From Methylococcales bacterium (GTDB lineage Bacteria; Pseudomonadota; Gammaproteobacteria; Methylococcales; Methylomonadaceae): DNA of 35,415 nucleotides. Positions 15,241 to 24,900 of this stretch are shown one piece after another (position 1 is the stretch's first letter; every line of letters begins with the position of its first letter). The notes beneath the pieces are model-generated. The model saw nothing but the letters and a program-made list of their open reading frames with translations. It was not told the DNA's origin and did no database searches. The stretch is from the NCBI GenBank assembly GCA_028712795.1, contig JAQTPT010000043.1, positions 1 through 35,415 of the forward strand, in the 5' to 3' direction. A program made the position numbers and the translations under genes.

Positions 15241-18200
15241 CTAACTTCTCCAAATGATTTGTATAGGGTTTTTTAACTTTTCCTTTGCGACTTGCTTGCG
15301 TAAGTTTTTTAATTCGATTTCTAAAGTTTTTTCCAAATCTCCTTCTAACTTTTTGTGCGTAACAATATTGAACACTATGGGTACTCCTGGGTACATTCGA
15401 GCCAATCCTAGAACGGTACCAGCCAATTGGATGCGCTTATGTGAGAGCTGTTTTTCTCCTGTCCCTGTTGTACCAATTTCAAATTTAGCATCTAGTGTGG
15501 CCTCAAAAACTTCAACTTGTCCCTTATCAAGTAACACAAAATCAGGCTGTTTTTCAAATGCTCCTGTCTTTGGTTCACGCACCAAGTCCCTAACTGTAAG
15601 TGATTGAGGCAGAACCCCCTTCTTGCCTTTTTCAGCAACAGGCAAGTTGGTTGTTTTTGCAAGAGCTTGCCCGACCTTCTCTTCGAAGACTTTATGAGAC
15701 CCTTTCCCGCCAATAGGATCAGAGGGATCATAACCCCATCCTTTCGGAGGCCCGATATCAATAGCCCCAACATTGCTCATGGGTGGAGGATTGGAACTTA
15801 TAACAGACACCTTCAAAACTCCATCGACTTCAAGTGTCGTATTTTTGGATTTTTTCTTAGGATTTATCTCGCCTTCAACATGAACGGTTTCTTTAGTTCC
15901 TTCCACATTATCGAGAATTAATACAAGAGACCTCATTTGATATTTTTTCTTTATCGATTTCAGGCCATTTTTAATATTTGATTCTGATGCTTTTGGATCT
16001 ACCTGGAGCATTTCTGCTTCCTTAATGGCCTTATCTAAATCTGCTTGCTTTTGCTCATTTGTTCTTTCATCCTTCTTATCCTTCCCTCCAAACAACTTTC
16101 CAAACAGCGCCTTCCCCTTATCAACAATCCATCCAACAACTTTCCCAATAGCTAGCTGAACAGGATCAGAAATCTTTTTGATGAGCGCTTTAACTTTCTC
16201 TACGATGCCACCCAAACCAAAGATACTGGCCAAAAAGCTGATAACCAGGGTCATGCCTTTCGCCATTGTGCTTTCTATATATCCTGCGGCACCAGCAATA
16301 TTGCCCAAGGCAACGTTGGTGATGGAATCCAGTATCGCGTTGGTGAGTTGTTTGATGGTATCCCACTTGTCGATAAAAAACTTCACCACGCGGTAAATAC
16401 CCAGCACAAGTTGCACAATAGCACCCGCCGGGTTTAGCATGGAGACAAGTTTAAGGACGGCAGCCTTAATAATTTCCATGGAAACCAGCTCAGAAATCTT
16501 GGAAAAAATCATCTCCTTGAGGTTCGTCAGAGAGGTTTGAACCAGCTCCCACAAGGCAATCGGACCTCTTGTGACAAGGTTTTTAACGATATCAACGGTC
16601 TCTTCTATTGCAGAAACAATTGACCCCCCTTTAGGGCCTAGTTGTTTGACCACTTGGGCACGAATCTGTTGATAGGTTGCGCCGACAAGTTGGGCGACCA
16701 GATGGAACAGACCCGCCGCATTAAATTCCTTGGGTATCTGAATCCCCATCTCAGCCGCTTTTCCAAACAGCCATCCAAAAAGCGCATTTTTAAAATGAGT
16801 GCCAAAATTATCCTTGAAATGCGAAAAGCCTTGCTTCAACGCATCCATAAAATATTTGAGGATCAATTTGGGTTCATCGACAAGGCGCTTGAAAGCTCCG
16901 GGATCTTTCTTCATTGCGGCCAGTAGCTGCGTGGCCCCTACGAGTCTTAAGGCTCCCTCAAAGCGCAACTCTTTTACCTTGACCATCACGACAGCCGAGA
17001 AGGCCATGAACTTACCTAGTACTGGTGATAGATATTTCTTAAAGATTTCGACGTTATAATCGATGCCCCGCCAGATGGACATCTCGTCCCACATCGACTT
17101 CAACCGGTTTGCTATATCGTCAAAGTTTATTCCAAATTTTGCGACTTGAGCTTCAACCCAGGCCCCAGCCTCTGGTAGGGTACTGGTTTCTTCAAGCTCA
17201 CTCAATAAAATGGAGCCGATTAAAGGGCTAAGGCGCATATAGCCTCTAATGATATTGACGCCGGTGCGGCTTACGGGCTCGTCTGTTATGATATTTTTCC
17301 CGAGAATCACATTCAGGAGTGTGTATCCCGGTACTAATCTTTCGGCCGCCCAATTTAATCCGCTTTTGATCTTATTTTTAGCCCAATCAATAACATCACG
17401 CTGTACTAGTGGTGTTTGAACTTTTGCTATTTCGACCTTTCGTCGGGTAACTGCACCTTGTTGCAAAGTATGGGTCAGTTCGTGGGCCAGGAGTTGTTTG
17501 CCTTCGCTGGCTTCGGGCTGATACTGATCCCGGGAGAAGAAGATATGGTTTTGGTAAGTGAATGCCCGTGCGCTTAGCTGGTTATTGAGGCTGGCGGATT
17601 CTTGGTCATTGTGGACACGCACGTTACTGAAATCGGCGCCAAAACGCGGCTCCATATAGTTGCGTACATCACTGGCAAGAGGCTGTCCGCCGGTAGTTTT
17701 ATTTTGAATAGCCGATTGTGTGCTTGCACCGACGGTGGCAGAGCCGTCGCCTTGACGCTGGAGTTTTTTTTCAGTAGCCGGGGCTTTTTGGAGTTTCTCT
17801 TCTTCTTTTTTCTGGATTTTTTCTTCAGGCACTGCTGCCTTTTGAATCTTTTCTTCGTCTTTTTTCTGGATTTTCTCTTCAGGCATTGCCGCCTTTTGAA
17901 TCTTCTCTTCGTCTGTTTTCTGTAATTTCTCTTCAGGCGCTGCCGCCTTTTGAATCTTTTCTTCGTCTTTTTTCTGGATTTTCTCTTCAGGCATTGCCGC
18001 CTTTTGAATCTTCTCTTCGTCTGTTTTCTGTAATTTCTCTTCCGGCGCTGCTGCCTTTTGGATCTTCTCTTCTTTTTCTGGTGATGCAGGGGCTGGCATC
18101 CGCATCACTTTATCTGCCATTTTGTCGGCTTCCTGCTCGAATTTATCGCCGGGTTTGTTTACCGCCATTTTCAATTGAACAATCTGAGCTGCGGTTGCTG

Positions 18201-18309
18201 CGGGCGCGAAAAAATTGCCCCCTCCCGCTTTTGCAAAGAAAGGCTGGCTCGCCGTCTTGTGAGTAGTCGTCGATGTGGTACTAGATGATTTTTCTGAACT
18301 CGCTTTCAT
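15241..18309 (-). CDS. eCIS-associated DUF4157 metallopeptidase-like protein with repeats, candidate cargo
   Basis: A 1022-aa protein. Residues 1-75 resemble the leader of eCIS DUF4157 proteins (QPFFAKAGGGNFFAPA, then KPGDKFEQEADKMADKVMRM). Residues 80-187 are six 18-residue lysine/glutamate repeats of the EEKIQKAAAPEEKLQKTD type. The DUF4157 domain is at about 208-287, with a zinc-protease-like HELTH at 276-280. Residues about 300-740 are long apolar and amphipathic helices (for example GMTLVISFLASIFGLGGIVE). The last 150 residues form a separate alpha/beta domain (QPDFVLLDKGQVEVFEATLD) with scattered acidic residues, possibly an enzymatic tip. DUF4157 proteins accompany most eCIS loci and are thought to be effectors or to process or load them. 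ATG at 18309 has AGGAAA upstream. The role as cargo is inferred. Confidence 0.82.
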   Translation of the reverse strand: MKASSEKSSSTTSTTTHKTASQPFFAKAGGGNFFAPAATAAQIVQLKMAVNKPGDKFEQEADKMADKVMRMPAPASPEKEEKIQKAAAPEEKLQKTDEEKIQKAAMPEEKIQKKDEEKIQKAAAPEEKLQKTDEEKIQKAAMPEEKIQKKDEEKIQKAAVPEEKIQKKEEEKLQKAPATEKKLQRQGDGSATVGASTQSAIQNKTTGGQPLASDVRNYMEPRFGADFSNVRVHNDQESASLNNQLSARAFTYQNHIFFSRDQYQPEASEGKQLLAHELTHTLQQGAVTRRKVEIAKVQTPLVQRDVIDWAKNKIKSGLNWAAERLVPGYTLLNVILGKNIITDEPVSRTGVNIIRGYMRLSPLIGSILLSELEETSTLPEAGAWVEAQVAKFGINFDDIANRLKSMWDEMSIWRGIDYNVEIFKKYLSPVLGKFMAFSAVVMVKVKELRFEGALRLVGATQLLAAMKKDPGAFKRLVDEPKLILKYFMDALKQGFSHFKDNFGTHFKNALFGWLFGKAAEMGIQIPKEFNAAGLFHLVAQLVGATYQQIRAQVVKQLGPKGGSIVSAIEETVDIVKNLVTRGPIALWELVQTSLTNLKEMIFSKISELVSMEIIKAAVLKLVSMLNPAGAIVQLVLGIYRVVKFFIDKWDTIKQLTNAILDSITNVALGNIAGAAGYIESTMAKGMTLVISFLASIFGLGGIVEKVKALIKKISDPVQLAIGKVVGWIVDKGKALFGKLFGGKDKKDERTNEQKQADLDKAIKEAEMLQVDPKASESNIKNGLKSIKKKYQMRSLVLILDNVEGTKETVHVEGEINPKKKSKNTTLEVDGVLKVSVISSNPPPMSNVGAIDIGPPKGWGYDPSDPIGGKGSHKVFEEKVGQALAKTTNLPVAEKGKKGVLPQSLTVRDLVREPKTGAFEKQPDFVLLDKGQVEVFEATLDAKFEIGTTGTGEKQLSHKRIQLAGTVLGLARMYPGVPIVFNIVTHKKLEGDLEKTLEIELKNLRKQVAKEKLKNPIQIIWRS
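17749..18072 (-). repeat. Six tandem 54-bp coding repeats
   Basis: The DNA encoding residues 80-187 of the DUF4157 protein consists of six in-frame 54-bp units. Units 1 and 3 (EEKIQKAAAPEEKLQKTD) and units 2 and 4 (EEKIQKAAMPEEKIQKKD) are pairwise identical in protein, which gives a 108-bp higher-order repeat. Units 5 and 6 are more divergent. Confidence 0.9.
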
Positions 18310-18335
18310 GTCGCGTTTCCTAATTCATCATTTCA

Positions 18336-20072
18336 TTAATTAGTCCATTCCACCCAAAGCATCCGTTGCATCCAGGGCAGCTTTATCATGGCAATACCCC
18401 AAGGTAGATGATTTAAAAGAATATCATACGCTTTTGATTCAACTTGCAACAACCAATCGCCATCATTGCGCAGGCAAAGTTTCCCGAGTCTGAGAAGAAA
18501 TGTTCCCCGCAGGCCATCGATACCGGTGTTTTTGAGTACATCCCAATGCCGGATGACCGCCAGAAGTAAAGCTTCGGCTTCTTCTTTTTCGGAATCGGTC
18601 AGTTCCATGTCGGATTCGACCGGGGTTTCCAAAGGGATATTGCAGAGAATTTTGGGTAAAATCAGTTCATATTCCGGTGCGATGGACTGTCCGGTAATCA
18701 AAAAATGCAGCAGACAAAGGGCGCGTTCGGGTTTTAACAGTTTGTCTTCGGCTGTGATGCCCAACGCTTCGAAAAACTGGGGTAGGAAAGGGTGTAATAT
18801 TACTAAACCGGCGTTCTGGATATAGATACCCTCTTTTTCATCCGGATGTTGGCTTTGTGATGATTCAGATTCCCTTGGTGAGGTCATTACTTCTTTAGAT
18901 GAATACCCTGCTTTGTAATTTTCTTTTTTTGAGGTTTCCAGTGCCTCCATCAGTTTTTTTTCTTGTTCTTGTACTGTGGGAAAATTGGGTTCATCAGGGA
19001 TGGAAGCTCCCTGTGCCGCATGCGAAAGTGGTTCGTCGAGTATTTTTCCAGTTATTTCGGAGGACTGCGGGTGGCTAGTAGTGCCCTGTGTCACGTCTGG
19101 CCAATGACTCTCCAAAGAGTCTGTTAGCACAGTTGGCTGTACCACCGGAACAGGCGTAGTACGCGAGGTTTCGCCGGAAATATGCTTTTCTATCGAAAGT
19201 TTGGCAAGCAAAGCTTCCGGGGACGGCGAGCGGTCTGTAGGATCCTGAGCTACATCTGGCCAATGGTCCTTCAAAAAGCTCGTCAGGGCCGTTTTTTGCA
19301 GTGACGAAACAGGCAGGGTGCGCCAGGTTTCGCCGACAATAAGCTTTTCTGTTATAGTCCCACCCTTTGAGATAAGCGCAAACGCCGTTTCCCAAAGTTG
19401 TTTTTCAAACTGTTTTAGTTCAGCAGGCGGCACATCGGAACTGTGCAGTGCATGTAAAATTGAGTCTATTGCTTTTTTACCGTCGGGAGAAAGCCCGGCA
19501 AGCATGATTTCCAAAAAAACAGAAGAAAATTGCCAAATCAGGCGTTTCCTGGCGGTTACCGAAGCAAGCGCATGAACAACAGAATCGTTAAAGAGATGAA
19601 AGCCAACGCTTGACCTATCGGATTCCTGCCAAACTTCGAGCATTGTCTGTTCTAAACTTTTACCTTCCAACAAGCGAAATGCCCAAGGCAGGCTGCCCGT
19701 TTTTAAAAAATAAATAAATGCTTCTTTAAGAGTCTGTTGCGCTGTTTTGTGTTTAACATTGTAATTATCGTGAGCAATCAAATAATTACCTCGGGAGGGT
19801 ATTTGCTCCCGTAATGCTTTTTCCAAAGCCTGTGCTATGGATTCAGCCAGGTCATGTTCTAAACGTTCAAGATTCAGAGCTCCAGCCTCTATATCCAGAC
19901 GTTCGATGGACCAATATTCATCCGGCGGCGCACACCTGTCCAATGCCCTTTCAAGCACAGGATTAAGCCAGTCCTGACACAGTCCCGATAGTCGGCTTTG
20001 TAAAGCCAAACCCTCGGACTCTGTGCCGTTCAATTCGACGTGGAGGTATTGCCGGCGGATAATGTGTGCCAT
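18336..20072 (-). CDS. Contractile injection system tape-measure protein
   Basis: A 578-aa protein. Its N-terminus (MAHIIRRQYLHVELNGTESE, then GLALQSRLSGLCQDWLNPVLE and WSIERLDIEAGALNLERLEHD) is the conserved start of eCIS tape-measure proteins (Afp14-like), which set tube length. The C-terminal part (YIQNAGLVILHPFLPQFFEA, then LLPERALCLLHFLITG-like and HWDVLKNTGIDGLRGTFLLR) is also conserved in this family. The middle (about 240-350) holds two 53-residue imperfect repeats beginning GETWRT and GETSRT and a serine/proline-rich linker. ATG at 20072. It is 89 bp downstream of the 576-aa protein gene and 26 bp upstream of the DUF4157 gene. Repeat number in such proteins could affect particle length, which is an inference. 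Confidence 0.82.
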   Translation of the reverse strand: MAHIIRRQYLHVELNGTESEGLALQSRLSGLCQDWLNPVLERALDRCAPPDEYWSIERLDIEAGALNLERLEHDLAESIAQALEKALREQIPSRGNYLIAHDNYNVKHKTAQQTLKEAFIYFLKTGSLPWAFRLLEGKSLEQTMLEVWQESDRSSVGFHLFNDSVVHALASVTARKRLIWQFSSVFLEIMLAGLSPDGKKAIDSILHALHSSDVPPAELKQFEKQLWETAFALISKGGTITEKLIVGETWRTLPVSSLQKTALTSFLKDHWPDVAQDPTDRSPSPEALLAKLSIEKHISGETSRTTPVPVVQPTVLTDSLESHWPDVTQGTTSHPQSSEITGKILDEPLSHAAQGASIPDEPNFPTVQEQEKKLMEALETSKKENYKAGYSSKEVMTSPRESESSQSQHPDEKEGIYIQNAGLVILHPFLPQFFEALGITAEDKLLKPERALCLLHFLITGQSIAPEYELILPKILCNIPLETPVESDMELTDSEKEEAEALLLAVIRHWDVLKNTGIDGLRGTFLLRLGKLCLRNDGDWLLQVESKAYDILLNHLPWGIAMIKLPWMQRMLWVEWTN

Positions 20073-20161
20073 GGTAAAGAGTGAATTTTATATAAAAATC
20101 GTAACTATTAATTTTTTGATAATTCCAGGAAACATTCTGCCGGACAGCTTTCCAGGATTTG

Positions 20162-21892
20162 TTAATGGTTCTCACGCCAATGCTGTACATCGTTTGCTCT
20201 CTTAATATTACCGGATTGGCGATAGTCCAGCTCTATGCTTTGTTGGCTCAAGGGGGCAGTGGTGACTGGATATTTTTCGCTGGTTGTACAGTTTCTAACC
20301 ATTAAACAAATAAAAATAATGATCAATACCGTGAAAGCAAGAATCCAGATTTTTGAGGATTCTTTCTGCTCACATACCTCACAAACCCGATATGGAAGAA
20401 AGAAATCGGCTATTACTTTATCGCCATCGGCACTTACCATAATAAAGGTTCCTCCAGCCGGCACCCCCGCGCCGTGCGTGAGGCCGGGGTGTTTCAACGC
20501 AAAGGCATTGAATTCTGAGCTATTAATTGTAAGTACGCTAAAAGGCAGGTTTTCGTCGGTTATCATACCCTGAATATCCGGGTTGTCTTGCCCGACATGG
20601 CCTTCAATCCTGAAAAAGTTGTAGGCTTCTAAATGGTAGTCCAGAGGACTATCAGGGCTGTGATATGAATTTGTTTTTACCGACAGACCTGAACAACGTT
20701 TACCCATTGTCCATAGCTCCGCAAATGCTTCAAAGGTTTCAGAAATATCGTAATAATAGGGAATTGCCTTTTGTGCTAAAGGAAAATCGCCGTAATGGGT
20801 AGGGGTTATTTTAATCGACTGAAAATTGATTAGCTCAGCAGGTTGAAATTGTTTGGTTATTTCCACAAGCCGCATATATAGATGCAATTCTTCTGATCGT
20901 GCTTCGTCGAACTGATCAATCAGTGCCTTGGATGGTTTAAAAACGTGGCGATATCCAGTTGCCTCGTCAATTATACTTCCCAACATTAAGTGCCTTGAAA
21001 AGGAATTCTCATCAGGGACACAGTCCCAAACCGGATTTCTATCGGTAAAGCAAATCAACTCATTGTAGGCCTGGATGACATCGAGTAAAAAATCATAATA
21101 ATACTGAATGAAATTAGCTTCAGGATTTGATAAGAGATCGTTAAAGTCAATAAAAGGATTGGTGTCATACTCCTTGTATTTTTTATTATATTTGGCATAT
21201 ACACCATCTAAATTACTTTTCAGTTGCTTACCAGCCTCCAAAATTTTACCCAATTCAACTTTATAACCATTAATATAATCTCCACCGGTAAAATTTTTGG
21301 GTCTTTTCAACCCGACAACCACTGCTAATGTTACTGGTTGCAAGTTCTGGTTAGAGCTATCCGGAAGATTAATTTTGTCTATCAGCAAAGGACGTATCGT
21401 AGCCGTCACCTTCGCGCCTTTGTCGTTGCAGTTGTTGGGACTGCAATCTTTCAAATCTTCCTTTTTAAGTTCGACAAACAGCAGTACAACTTTTCCATCT
21501 AAAAAATGCTCATATTTATTTAATGCGGTGCCGCCAATTGCCTCGGATGTAATTTCCCACAGATTAAACTGTTTCTTTCCAACAGGATTAAGGAATGGCG
21601 TGTATTCCAGACCTTCTGGCAGAACGTAATCTTTATAATATCCCAGAGTTAGGTTATCAGGCAGTACGATAAGGTATCCCTCAGAGGTAATACCACAGCC
21701 CTTAGTGATATGAATAACTGATTTATGATTATCGACGCTAATTTCCAGCCCGCAGACAATGCCAATACCTGTCAGATTGGCTCTTGTGAGGTGTTCCTGC
21801 TCATCCAGATATTCGAACCCTTGATTCAGGTGCTCATTGGTAAGTACTTGGTTGGCCTCGAAGACCGGATAAATATTTTTTGTAGGTTTCAT
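20162..21892 (-). CDS. Conserved eCIS protein with C-terminal membrane helix
   Basis: A 576-aa protein with no enzyme motif. The start (IYPVFEANQVLTNEHLNQGF, then YLDEQEHLTRANLTGIGIVCGLEI) matches a protein recurrently encoded beside eCIS baseplate genes, as far as I recognise it. Near the C-terminus a CEVC cysteine pair is followed by one strongly hydrophobic helix (IWILAFTVLIIIFICLMV, about residues 515-532) and a polar 44-residue tail. This would place it in the inner membrane with the large N-terminal part probably cytoplasmic. ATG at 21892. It lies between the large baseplate gene and the tape-measure gene, all in one direction. A role in linking the baseplate to the membrane is possible but unproven. 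Confidence 0.65.
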   Translation of the reverse strand: MKPTKNIYPVFEANQVLTNEHLNQGFEYLDEQEHLTRANLTGIGIVCGLEISVDNHKSVIHITKGCGITSEGYLIVLPDNLTLGYYKDYVLPEGLEYTPFLNPVGKKQFNLWEITSEAIGGTALNKYEHFLDGKVVLLFVELKKEDLKDCSPNNCNDKGAKVTATIRPLLIDKINLPDSSNQNLQPVTLAVVVGLKRPKNFTGGDYINGYKVELGKILEAGKQLKSNLDGVYAKYNKKYKEYDTNPFIDFNDLLSNPEANFIQYYYDFLLDVIQAYNELICFTDRNPVWDCVPDENSFSRHLMLGSIIDEATGYRHVFKPSKALIDQFDEARSEELHLYMRLVEITKQFQPAELINFQSIKITPTHYGDFPLAQKAIPYYYDISETFEAFAELWTMGKRCSGLSVKTNSYHSPDSPLDYHLEAYNFFRIEGHVGQDNPDIQGMITDENLPFSVLTINSSEFNAFALKHPGLTHGAGVPAGGTFIMVSADGDKVIADFFLPYRVCEVCEQKESSKIWILAFTVLIIIFICLMVRNCTTSEKYPVTTAPLSQQSIELDYRQSGNIKRANDVQHWRENH

Positions 21893-21988
21893 GGCGAATC
21901 AGTTTCACTATTATTAGAAAGTTTCAGGGAGTGTCTTTGTTGTAACGAACTTTGCTTTTCTGTCTTTGGGTTACTGTGTAATGTTCGA

Positions 21989-24900
21989 CTATATTTCGGC
22001 TGACGGATCGGATAAAGGGTTTGCGGACTGAGCTGAGAGAGGCGATGCCTGCTGGAGCGGATAATTGCCCAAAGCTGTACTACCCAGGCGCACCGGGTTT
22101 TGATCATTGCCCTCGTCACAGTCGTGCAAGGTAGCACCCGGATAGATGTTGCGCAGTTTGCTGAGTAGATCAAGTAAGATCCACATGCGGTATGACACCT
22201 CAACCCAACCGTTGTAAAGCCCCTGCTGATTATTGTCTTTATCGCCAACCAATAATTTTTTGATTTCCTGTTTAGTAGTATCTGATATCGATATACCGTT
22301 ACAGTCCGGAAACTCCAGTATTGGGATATCACCGAAGTCTTGCCACGATTTTCCATCGCCGATATTTTTCTTCATCCATTCGTAAAAGTCAGTCCCATAG
22401 TCGCTTATTATCTTGCCAGCGCATTGGCGCAAATCATTTTTGGTTGGCGCTGTAGCAGAGGGATCAAGACCGGCTTTCAATAAAGCTTCTACTCGCTCCT
22501 GCAAATACACTTCAGTCCAGTCAATTTTGCTATTAGCCTTCAACCAGTTGTTCCACGCTTCTTCGAATCGTTCAAATTGCCAGCCACTGAAAGCAATTTG
22601 GGTAAAATAGTCGAGCATAGTGGCCTTTATTTCCTCCCATACAACTCGCTCAACGCTTACGAATGCTATGTCGCTAGGTTCCATGTCTTCAAATTCTTTA
22701 CGAAGTGCAGGCCATTCACACTTGAGCCAATTCCCGGTTTTTCGTTCAATAAAGCTCTTGTGGAACTTTTCCCAGAAATATTCGTGGATTTTTGCTGCAC
22801 AAATATTGGCTGCCTCATCTAATTGATAAACGGCAGCGCCGCTCGCCTTAAGTATTTTGGCTAATTTCACCAGGACAGGGTCGAGGGGGTTGAGTATGAA
22901 GCCATCATTACCCACCCAGCAAATTTTGGGCAGCAAATGCGCGGGCGTTTCCTGCTGTATGGTCCGGTCGGCAAAATGGCGCATCTCCATGTTGGTATCG
23001 AAAGGGGCGGCCCAGCCCGGCATCACAAAGGTCAAACGGAACGAGTAGGGATCGGTTTCACAGCTTTCACAGCTACCGTCGGCTGATACAGGATATACAG
23101 CGTCGCCGGGGAATTTGGGGCGCAAGAGCAGGTGCTCAACGATAATGAACCGCTCGTTGTCGCTCCAACTATGCGGAGTGCCCAGAATCAGGTCGCCAAT
23201 AAAGCTCCGGGCAGTTGCTATGGACGGGAAGTTTTTCTCGGTCCGGGCGATTATCGCTACTCCTCCCTCATCGGTCAGAATCGTCTCAAATTGATTAGCT
23301 CCGCCTTTTTCAACATTGTACGCATCGTCGCGTTGCTTCATTCGATCGGAAATTTTCTTAAAAGCCGACTGTTTTGCCTCAGATTCATAGCTGGCAGGAA
23401 CTTTGACGGAACCATTTATAAGTATGTTGCCATCTTCGTCCAGCAGATCAAACTTTACGGTGTACTCTAGATTGATCGCCTTTTGGGGTAGAATCAGCTT
23501 GCCAATAAAGGCTTTGGCAGCTTCTTCCGACTCGAAATATTCAACGGTCCTGGCGATTTCTACATCTCCTTCATCGGTCAGAATCGTCTGAAACTGCTTA
23601 TCTCCAATTTTCTTTACCGTGTACGCGCCGGTTAGCTTCATGCGAGCGGTGATTTTCTCGAAAGCCAACTGTTTTGCCTCTGATTCATTGCCGACAGTAA
23701 CGTTGATGGAGCCATTCATAAGCACTTTGCCATCGTTATTCCACAGATCGAATGTGACGGTGTAAGCTCCATTTATCGCCACAGAAATAGTCCAAGCAAA
23801 TTTTGAACAGGCAAAACCCAATAGACGCTTGAGTCTGCGTTGTAAGCCGGGCTGATTATCCGGCGAACAAGGATTATTTTTATAGTCAAACGCCTTCCCC
23901 CGGTCACTACTGATCAGAGGGTAGACTTTCAGGAACGAAATTTTTTCCTCAATCAGACGGTCAAGCGCAACCTGTTCGCCCTCTAAATTGGTGAGGAGCA
24001 GCGCGTATTCGTTAAATTGCTCGCCGAAGCGCGCCATAATGTGGTTGAGAAACCGGTTGCGGCGTTTGTGAAAGTCGGGTTCAGTTTCCGCCATCTGCTC
24101 AAGTTTGGCCTTATCAAGGTCTTTTGTAATCTCATCGTAACCTTGAATAACGTCCTTACAGAATTCCAGCACAAAATAGGTTCTTTCGATAAGCGGGTCG
24201 AGAGAAAACAAATCCGCTGTGTGCGCCAACTGTGCGAAGCCGTTGCCGAGGATTTGCTCGAACAACATCAGGTATGCCTTCAACTGCCTGGCCTGGGCAC
24301 GCCGCTGGTCAGAAACATGCGAGGGCAAGCCTTCGGTACCAATGCAATACGTTAATGGAAAACTATATTGCACAGGATAGTAATCATCCGGATTACGGAA
24401 AGTTCCTTCAGGAACAGGTAAATCCTTGTCCGCGTTTTTGATTTTTGGGCGTTCGGTTTCGCCGCGCAGTTGGATTAGCGTGGCGTAGGCCTCATCATCG
24501 TGGGGCAGGAAAGGCAGGCCGTTTTTTTTAAAAAGAAAACGCGATAATTTGTGATAAAGCCGAGGTTGGTGCAGTTCGCTGACAAGAAGTAGCCATGAAG
24601 CACTGGTTCTATTAGGATCAGGTGTTCCAGGGTCGGCAGCGCCTTTGACCAAATTGCCCTCAGAGTCATATTTGGATAGCAAGAGGTTAGTAACCGATAC
24701 CACACCCTTTATGTCCATCAGACGATTAATGATATCCGATGTACGAAGTTCTTTTTTAAGCCCGGCTTTCTCCAATTCTTCAGCTTTGATAAAACCGTTG
24801 TCCAGCTTAGGTCCGTTGAAAATATCCTCCACATGTACGTTGTCTTTGATCAGTTCCTGAAGGGTATAAATAGGCACGGGCGGGTTGAAATACTGTTCTA

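Noticed and set aside
17749..18072. Regularly spaced repeats that could suggest a CRISPR array
   Set aside because: The units are contiguous, 54 bp, in frame and code for a protein repeat; there are no unique spacers.
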